From CAXSEA01 sp964235675 (GTDB taxonomy: Bacteria > Armatimonadota > Armatimonadia > Armatimonadales > Capsulimonadaceae), in contig CAXSEA010000114.1 in the NCBI GenBank assembly GCA_964235675.1, forward strand, positions 1 to 10,851: a stretch of DNA of 10,851 nt, read 5' to 3'. The notes beneath the pieces are model-generated. The model saw only the letters and a list, made by a program, of their open reading frames with translations, did no database searches and had not been told where the DNA came from. Within the stretch, counting starts at the first letter, position 1, and each line of letters starts with the position of its first letter. Shown in pieces: positions 6,457-10,851 of this stretch. The position numbers and the translations under genes are program-made.

Positions 6457-7296
6457 TTAATCCAGCAAGTTTCCTAGCCCATAAATCACGTCGCGAGCCT
6501 CTCGGATCTGCTCGGTTTTACGCAGGGCCAGCAAAACGCCGGGCATAAACGAAACCCGGTCGATCGTATCGTGCCGGATCGTCAACGTCTGCCCCGGCCC
6601 GCCGAAGGTCACGAACTGCGACGCCACAAATCCTGGCAGGCGGATCGAGTGGATCGGCACATCGCCCGCGCCCGACGCGCCCCGCGCTCCTGGCAGGCTA
6701 CCGCTGGTTTCGCGGTCCAGATCGACCAGGGGCATCACCGTCGGCAAAGTCTCGCCCCGGCCTTCCTTGATTCGGTGCGCGGTCAGCAAGGCCGTGCCCG
6801 ACGGCGAGTCGATCTTCTTCTCGTGGTGCATCTCGACAATTTCCGCGTCCGGGAAATACCGGGCGGCATCGCGGGCGAACCGCATCATCAGCACCGCGCC
6901 GAGCGCGAAGTTGGGCGCGACCAGAGCGCCGACCCCTGCCGTAAAGCAGGCGCGGCGCACCTCCTCCATCATCGCCTCGTTGATCCCGCTCGTGCCGATA
7001 ATCGGCACCACGCCCACTTCCAGCGCCGCCAGCATGTTGCCCCGCACCGCCTTCGGCACGGTAAAATCCACCATCACCTGCGCGCGGCTGATCTGCAAGG
7101 CCAGCGCCATATCCTCGCCGCGCTCGATCTCGCAGACCACCACCATATCGTCCGCTTCGACGACTGCCTTCACGACCTCGCTGCCCATTCGCCCATGCGC
7201 GCCCGCGACGGCGACCCGCAGAGGATTGCCCGGCCCGAACTCGATTGCGCCGAAATCGGGAGCATCGCCGCCAAGGCTGATTATGCTAGCTGGCAT
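6457..7296 (-). CDS. dapB: 4-hydroxy-tetrahydrodipicolinate reductase
   Basis: A 279-residue enzyme of the lysine/meso-diaminopimelate pathway that reduces 4-hydroxy-tetrahydrodipicolinate with NAD(P)H. Motifs are complete: GAHGRMG (32-38) binds the nucleotide, VDFTVP (76-81), GTSG (101-104), APNFALG (127-133), and the catalytic block HHEKKIDSPSGTA (157-169) with H157, H158, K161 and the PSGT substrate loop. The C-terminus has FGGPGQTLTIRHD. It carries about 26 extra residues before the Rossmann fold compared with most DapB proteins. There is no later ATG or GTG near the fold, and the ATG at 7296 has GAGGAG 9 nt upstream, so the extension appears real. The gene starts 11 bp inside the 3' end of the M16 peptidase gene, which implies co-transcription and coupled translation. 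Confidence 0.96.
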   Translation of the reverse strand: MPASIISLGGDAPDFGAIEFGPGNPLRVAVAGAHGRMGSEVVKAVVEADDMVVVCEIERGEDMALALQISRAQVMVDFTVPKAVRGNMLAALEVGVVPIIGTSGINEAMMEEVRRACFTAGVGALVAPNFALGAVLMMRFARDAARYFPDAEIVEMHHEKKIDSPSGTALLTAHRIKEGRGETLPTVMPLVDLDRETSGSLPGARGASGAGDVPIHSIRLPGFVASQFVTFGGPGQTLTIRHDTIDRVSFMPGVLLALRKTEQIREARDVIYGLGNLLD

Positions 7297-8551
7297 CGCC
7301 CGGCTGCTCCTCGATATCTTCGGGGTTGAACGGCCCCACCTGCGCCATAGCGAACTCGCCCTTGCCGAAAATCTTCTCGGTCACGTCGTGGATATCGCCC
7401 AGCGTGAACGCCTGGATCTTGCCCAGAATCTCGTCGTAGGGAATCACCCGGCCATGCACCAGCTCGTTCTTGCCGATCCGCATCATCCGGCTCGACATGC
7501 TCTCCTGCGCCATCACCATCCCGCCGCGCACCTGGTTCTTCGCCCGGTTGAGCTCGGCCTCAGTGACATTATTCGCGGTCACCTTGGCGAACTCTTCCTT
7601 CACGATACTCACCACATCTCCGGCTGTATCCGGGCTGGTGCCTGCGTAGACCGCGAACAGCCCGCCCTCGCGGTACGACGTCGTATACGACCCCACCGAG
7701 TAGGCGAGCCCCCGCTTCTCGCGGATCTCCTGGAACAACCGGCTCGACATCCCGCCGCCCATCACCGTATCCAGCACGGACAGCTTATAGCGGTCGTCCT
7801 CGGACTGCGAAAAGCCCGGCACGCCCATCACCACATGCACCTGCTCCACCGGCTTCGAGACACACTCCGTGTCCAGATGCGCCTGCGCCTTCTCGTCTGG
7901 CTCGCGCCAATCCGCCCGCGTGCCGGTCAGCCCGCCGAACCGCTCGGCGATCATTTCCACCACCTGGCTATGCTCCAAATTGCCCGCCGCCGCAATCACG
8001 ATCGTGTCCGGCGTGTAGCGCTTGTGCATATAGCCCACCAAATCGTCGTGCGTAAACGACGCCACCGTCTGCGCCGTGCCGATCACCGACTTGCCCAACA
8101 CGTGGTTCGGCCAGATCGTCTGGTAGAACACGTCATGGACCAGATCGTCGGGCTGGTCCTCATGACGCTTGATCTCCTCCAAAATGACGTTCTGCTCCCG
8201 CGCCAGCTCGGTCGGATCGACTTTGGAATGCAAGAACATGTCGGAAAGCACGTCCACCGCGATGCCGATATGCTCCGATAAAATACGCGCGTAGTAGCAC
8301 GTATACTCTTTATCGGTGAATGCGTTCAAATACCCGCCCACCGAGTCGATGGCGTCCGCCACCTGCTGCGCCGTGCGCGTCTCGGTGCCCTTGAACAGCA
8401 TGTGCTCGATCACATGCGAGATGCCCCGCAGCGGATCAGCCTCGTCGCGCGCTCCGACTCCGACCCAGATGCCGATGGAAGCGGATTGAACCGTATCAAT
8501 CTTCTCCGTCACGATGCGCACGCCGTTCGGCAGCACGTCACGCAAAATCAT
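7286..8551 (-). CDS. M16-family zinc peptidase (MPP-beta/YmxG-like)
   Basis: A 421-residue single-unit M16 peptidase, the usual bacterial form that dimerises. It begins MILRDVLPNGVRIV, the typical family start. The inverted zinc motif HVIEH is at residues 46-50 (H46, E49 and H50), and the third ligand glutamate is E126 in EQNVILEEI. The second domain contains GLAYSVGSYTTSYREGG, the conserved R/Y-bearing region of active subunits. Cytoplasmic or processing-peptidase activity is inferred. The ATG at 8551 has AGGA with 9-nt spacing. An in-frame TTG at 8596 would overlap the TATAAT box, so 8551 is chosen. In Bacillus subtilis a related peptidase gene (mlpA/ymxG) also lies by the dpa/dap genes, so the pairing with dapB has precedent. 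Confidence 0.95.
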   Translation of the reverse strand: MILRDVLPNGVRIVTEKIDTVQSASIGIWVGVGARDEADPLRGISHVIEHMLFKGTETRTAQQVADAIDSVGGYLNAFTDKEYTCYYARILSEHIGIAVDVLSDMFLHSKVDPTELAREQNVILEEIKRHEDQPDDLVHDVFYQTIWPNHVLGKSVIGTAQTVASFTHDDLVGYMHKRYTPDTIVIAAAGNLEHSQVVEMIAERFGGLTGTRADWREPDEKAQAHLDTECVSKPVEQVHVVMGVPGFSQSEDDRYKLSVLDTVMGGGMSSRLFQEIREKRGLAYSVGSYTTSYREGGLFAVYAGTSPDTAGDVVSIVKEEFAKVTANNVTEAELNRAKNQVRGGMVMAQESMSSRMMRIGKNELVHGRVIPYDEILGKIQAFTLGDIHDVTEKIFGKGEFAMAQVGPFNPEDIEEQPGDAS

Positions 8552-8595
8552 TGTAAAAAATCCTGTCTGTAAAAGCAAAGCCTTGAATAGCCGCA

Positions 8596-8601
8596 ATTAT
8601 A
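8596..8601 (-). promoter_or_regulatory. -10 box of the peptidase-dapB operon
   Basis: A perfect TATAAT on the minus strand, 44 nt before the peptidase ATG at 8551, leaving room for a leader with its AGGA site. No clear TTGACA is seen 16-18 nt upstream. Confidence 0.5.
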
Positions 8602-8649
8602 CCTGGAAGGCGAAACGCCGGACGGTCGCATGGGAGTTCCGAAGCGCTC

Positions 8650-8668
8650 AGGCCACGCGGCCTTTTTT
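8650..8668 (+). terminator. Plus-strand hairpin with T6 run
   Basis: AGGCC (8650-8654) and GGCCT (8659-8663) form a 5-bp GC-rich stem around ACGC, followed by TTTTTT. It looks like a small rho-independent terminator on the plus strand, but no plus-strand gene precedes it. It may end an antisense or small RNA, or block read-through. Confidence 0.5.
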
Positions 8669-8674
8669 CGCACT

Positions 8675-8698
8675 GCCGAATCGCAGAAGCGATTCGGC
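8675..8698. repeat. Perfect 10-bp stem-loop upstream of the peptidase promoter
   Basis: GCCGAATCGC and GCGATTCGGC pair perfectly around an AGAA loop. No T run follows on either strand. It lies in the 332-bp gene-free stretch 8552-8883, 6 bp after the T6 hairpin. The stretch otherwise holds the peptidase -10 box and an ATTATAAT palindrome at 8814-8821; I see no convincing gene there. Confidence 0.6.
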
Positions 8699-8883
8699 GG
8701 AAAGACATAATCACGCTTAGGATCGCTCTTCCGCATTCGGGTGGACTGCTCGCAGCGTATCGTCATAGAGCCTTCGATCAGTAGCATCCAATACTGATAC
8801 TGTGTCATAGCCGATTATAATTCTACGCATATTTACCACGCTTCCGCCTTAACCGGCAAGAGCTTTTTGATTGCCTCCCACCC

Positions 8884-9093
8884 ATGCCGGCAATCCCCAC
8901 AACAGCCTACGACGAACTACTAGCCGCAGGCTGCACCGACTACATGGCAGCACGGTACTTGCGGGTGCCGATGTCGAAGGCCATGAAAGGGATGTGGCTG
9001 GCTAGGTACTGGCGCAAGGCGGAGGCAGTTGGCGAGTCAACCTATCCGGCGGAGTTGCTGGGATGTGGGTGGGGTAACTTGAAGAGAAATTAG
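8884..9093 (+). CDS. Small hypothetical protein, 69 aa
   Basis: I do not recognise this protein. It reads MPAIPTTAYDELLAAGCTDY, then AARYLRVPMSKAMKGMWLARY, a helix-rich basic central part, and ends LKRN. There is no signal peptide or membrane helix. Support comes from an even, natural-looking composition with a compact helical core. Against it, no SD site precedes the ATG. A TATAAT at 8816-8821 on the plus strand could be a -10 box, giving a leader of about 55 nt. It could equally be a spurious frame. Confidence 0.4.
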   Translation: MPAIPTTAYDELLAAGCTDYMAARYLRVPMSKAMKGMWLARYWRKAEAVGESTYPAELLGCGWGNLKRN

Positions 9094-9128
9094 CAGGAGG
9101 CGGTGAGTTGATCTAAATTCGATTAGCG

Positions 9129-9157
9129 TTGCGGGTATGCGCCGTTTCTGATAGTAT
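9129..9157 (+). promoter_or_regulatory. Possible promoter of the secreted repeat protein
   Basis: TTGCGG (9129-9134) and TAGTAT (9152-9157) are separated by 17 nt, with the ATG about 57 nt downstream. Both boxes are partial matches. Confidence 0.35.
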
Positions 9158-9214
9158 GGACGGTGAAGTATCAAAGTGCTCCAACCACTCTCACCATCGC
9201 AGAAAGGCACCCCT

Positions 9215-10210
9215 ATGCTCACCAGAATCTTTATCGCGCTTACCATCTTGACCGCGCTTGTCTCCTTGCATCCGGCGCTAGCCGATAGCGCTGAGCCTGC
9301 TGGTGACCACGCTCTACTAATGCAGGTTGCCAGCCGTCTTAACGCCGACGAGGCGACGATTGCAAGCGACCATCAGGCAATGACCGCAGACCGCGCCGTC
9401 ATCGCTGACCTTCGCCAGCAACTAGTCGATCAGCAGGCGAAGCTAAACGCCGTCTCCGCGACAGCTTCTCATGCCGACTCCGTAGCTTCCGCAGCCCAGC
9501 CTGCCGCGTCCACCAGTTACGGCCCTTTCACCGTGTCCGGCAAAGACGTCTACCTGACCGATTACAACCTCCACATCCAGTCCGGTTCCGGCTCGACCAG
9601 CGGAAAGGTGAACGGCTACGGCAACCTAATTATCGGCTACAACGAGACGCGCGGCTCCAGCAGCGACGACGTTCACACTGGCTCCCATAACCTCATCATC
9701 GGCAGCGAGAACAACTACTCGTCCTACGGCGCGATTATCGGCAGCTTCTACAACACCAGTTCCGCGCCCTATGCTTCCGTCGTCGGCGGGCGGCACGGCA
9801 TCGCCTCGGGCAACTACTCGACCATCTCGGGCGGGTATGGCGGCGTGGCTTCGGGGCAGTACGCCTCGGTGTCCGGAGGACAAGAGAACACTGCCTCCGC
9901 CGAATATGCGACGGCAAGCGGCGGTTATATGAACAACGCCTCTGGTAGCCAATCCGTCGCGTCTGGCGGTGAGTTTAACAATGCGACGGGTACATGCGCA
10001 GCAGCGATTGGCGGCGACAACAACATGGCAGAGGCACTCGACGCAGCGACGCTCGGCGGTTACGGCAACCAAGCGAAATACTTATGCGATGCGGCCACCG
10101 GTGGGTTTGAAAACACCGCCGAAGGCGAGTTCTCTACTGTTTCCGGCGGCTACAACGAGTCCGAGTCCAACGAATATTATTGGAAAGGCGGCACCTACGA
10201 AAGCGAGTAG
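9215..10210 (+). CDS. Secreted coiled-coil and 15-residue beta-roll repeat protein
   Basis: A 331-residue protein starting at ATG 9215, which has GAAAGG 7 nt upstream; an earlier in-frame GTG at 9176 would bury the signal peptide. Residues 1-23 form a signal peptide (MLTRIFIALTILTALVSLHP, then ALA) with likely cleavage before D24. A heptad-like segment (about 30-90, with LNADEATIASDHQAMTADRA) suggests a coiled-coil stalk. After a Ser/Ala linker comes GPFTVSGKDVYLTDY and NLIIGYNETRG. Ten consecutive 15-residue repeats follow (9725-10174), mostly with GG at positions 6-7 and patterns such as ASVSGGQENTASAEY. These resemble YadA/Hep_Hag-type trimeric adhesin head repeats that stack as a left-handed beta-roll. 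No YadA membrane anchor or sorting signal follows; the protein ends YYWKGGTYESE. It is likely an exported trimeric surface or matrix protein. The function is inferred. Confidence 0.85.
   Translation: MLTRIFIALTILTALVSLHPALADSAEPAGDHALLMQVASRLNADEATIASDHQAMTADRAVIADLRQQLVDQQAKLNAVSATASHADSVASAAQPAASTSYGPFTVSGKDVYLTDYNLHIQSGSGSTSGKVNGYGNLIIGYNETRGSSSDDVHTGSHNLIIGSENNYSSYGAIIGSFYNTSSAPYASVVGGRHGIASGNYSTISGGYGGVASGQYASVSGGQENTASAEYATASGGYMNNASGSQSVASGGEFNNATGTCAAAIGGDNNMAEALDAATLGGYGNQAKYLCDAATGGFENTAEGEFSTVSGGYNESESNEYYWKGGTYESE
9725..10174 (+). repeat. Ten tandem 45-bp (15-residue) coding repeats
   Basis: Within the secreted protein, exactly ten units of 15 codons run without insertion or deletion, from YGAIIGSFYNTSSAP to FSTVSGGYNESESNE. 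Glycine at position 6 is invariant and position 7 is Gly in nine units. Nucleotide identity between units is modest, so the array is old rather than freshly expanded. Two late units carry Cys at position 1. Confidence 0.85.
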
Positions 10211-10241
10211 CCCATAATCCTCCAGACCAACACCAGCCAAA

Positions 10242-10276
10242 CGCCGCCGCCTCACTCCCGAGGCAGCGACGTTTTT
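10242..10276 (+). terminator. Rho-independent terminator of the repeat-protein gene
   Basis: GCCTC (10249-10253) pairs with GAGGC (10260-10264) around ACTCCC. The stem extends through CGC/GCG and CG/CG with two C-A mismatches, and TTTTT (10272-10276) follows. It starts 32 nt after the stop codon. Confidence 0.8.
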
Positions 10277-10372
10277 GCATCACTCGGCGGACGCGCTGGG
10301 GTGGTGGAATGTGGGCGGAGTGTCGTGGCAGGAGGAGAATCGAAGGCGGTAGTACGTTGTTGCCGTTTACGC

Positions 10373-10378
10373 TATAAT
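10373..10378 (+). promoter_or_regulatory. -10 box implying a leaderless mRNA
   Basis: A perfect TATAAT ends 6 nt before the ATG at 10385, so the expected transcription start coincides with the first base of the start codon. No SD sequence is possible in that arrangement. The -35 region is weak. Confidence 0.6.
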
Positions 10379-10384
10379 TCTCTT

Positions 10385-10851
10385 ATGAGCGAAGCACCTG
10401 ACGGAGTACCAAGCCCTTTTGAGATGCTGGAACCTGAGAAGGTGCAAGGCGCTGCGGAAGCGATTGAGGGTTTAGCTGAAGCTACTGGCGTGACCGATGC
10501 GCTTGTACCTGAAGCGAAGCAGATCGGGCGAGGACTAGCGATTTGGGGGCGTTTTTTCAACTCATTCCTTCTGCCATTAGAGACAACGGCAATGGTGAAG
10601 GAAAAACGCCAGTTAGAAGAGCGGCAAAGGCTCGGATTGTTTGGCGCTCATGAAGTTTCTCCTAAAATACAAACTATTCCTAGCGATGATCTGCGGAAGC
10701 CAAAGCAACGAGTTGTCCGCCCGCTAATAGAGGGCCTGAATAACGCATTGATTGACGCTGACTATGACCCAGGACATAGTAAACCTGCAAACAATGAGCA
10801 GGAGGGTGAACGAGATTTGCGCTCCATGTATGCGAGTCTCTTAGCGGCCTC
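10385..10851 (+). CDS. DUF4393/Abi-alpha-like protein, C-terminus cut by window edge
   Basis: Open from ATG 10385 to the right edge (155 residues, no stop). The N-terminus is acidic (VQGAAEAIEGLAEATGVTD), followed by LVPEAKQIGRGLAIWGRFFN, then a charged EKRQLEERQRLG helix. The end reads IQTIPSDDLRKPKQRVVRPL, then ERDLRSMYASLLAA. The sequence of a short amphipathic region, I.P.DDL.KP, a P-x-I-E-G-L type helix and LR.MYASLLA matches my memory of the DUF4393 (abortive infection alpha) family, named after a lactococcal phage-resistance protein. A role in phage defence is therefore possible but not shown. Codon use is more AT-rich than in the dapB region, consistent with an accessory gene. It follows a strong terminator and has its own promoter. 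Confidence 0.65.
   Translation, partial: MSEAPDGVPSPFEMLEPEKVQGAAEAIEGLAEATGVTDALVPEAKQIGRGLAIWGRFFNSFLLPLETTAMVKEKRQLEERQRLGLFGAHEVSPKIQTIPSDDLRKPKQRVVRPLIEGLNNALIDADYDPGHSKPANNEQEGERDLRSMYASLLAA

Noticed and set aside
6767..8281. 504-residue plus-strand open frame
   Set aside because: It is antisense to both dapB and the M16 peptidase, is His/Arg/Ala-rich, and has no recognisable domain.
8548..8808. 86-residue minus-strand frame starting MTQYQYWMLLIEG, with TATAAT 5 nt before its ATG
   Set aside because: The leaderless arrangement is tempting, but the frame runs through two hairpins and the peptidase promoter, and its second half has no protein-like character.
9725..10174. Tandem repeats considered as a CRISPR or DNA-level satellite array
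   Set aside because: The period is an exact 15 codons in frame with diverged nucleotides, so it is a protein-level repeat.

Overview
The window looks like chromosomal DNA of a free-living, moderately GC-rich bacterium. Codon use, Shine-Dalgarno (SD) sites and AT-rich intergenic gaps all look bacterial. The mix suggests a soil or surface-living lineage such as Armatimonadota or a neighbouring phylum: an M16 peptidase coupled to dapB, a biliverdin-type heme oxygenase, SpoIIE-type phosphatases and a secreted 15-residue repeat protein. That placement is an inference from gene content and is not secure. There are no rRNA or tRNA genes, no CRISPR array and no transposase.

Layout. At 1-1140 (minus) is the N-terminal part of a TrkA-N/ion-channel protein that runs off the left edge. 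It has an unusual pore motif, TIGDGD. A divergent intergenic region leads to a TetR-family regulator (1360-1974, plus). The TetR stop codon lies at the tip of a 145-bp inverted-repeat (REP/MITE-like) element at 1972-2116. Next is an NAD(P)-binding epimerase/dehydratase-type protein (2160-3113, plus). A small membrane-anchored hypothetical protein, more AT-rich than its neighbours, follows at 3176-3650 and is broken by one frameshift at a G5 run.

From 3789 to 8551 every gene is on the minus strand. In transcription order these are an M16 zinc peptidase; dapB, overlapping the peptidase by 11 bp; a large AT-rich stem-loop; a heme oxygenase; a decayed SpoIIE/PP2C phosphatase fragment that starts right after the heme oxygenase stop and ends at a clear terminator; and a separate intact membrane-anchored SpoIIE/RsbU-type phosphatase. 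Heme oxygenase followed by a phosphatase remnant suggests a former biliverdin/phytochrome light-sensing module that has lost its sensor.

The right side holds a gene-poor stretch with two hairpins (8552-8883), a 69-aa hypothetical protein, and a secreted protein with a coiled-coil stalk and ten consecutive 15-residue YadA-head-like repeats. A strong terminator follows. The last gene is a DUF4393/Abi-alpha-like protein, cut by the right edge, whose TATAAT box sits only 6 nt before its ATG, suggesting a leaderless mRNA.

Three apparent single-base indels (one near 3371, two in 5211-5458) should be checked against raw reads before biological decay is assumed.
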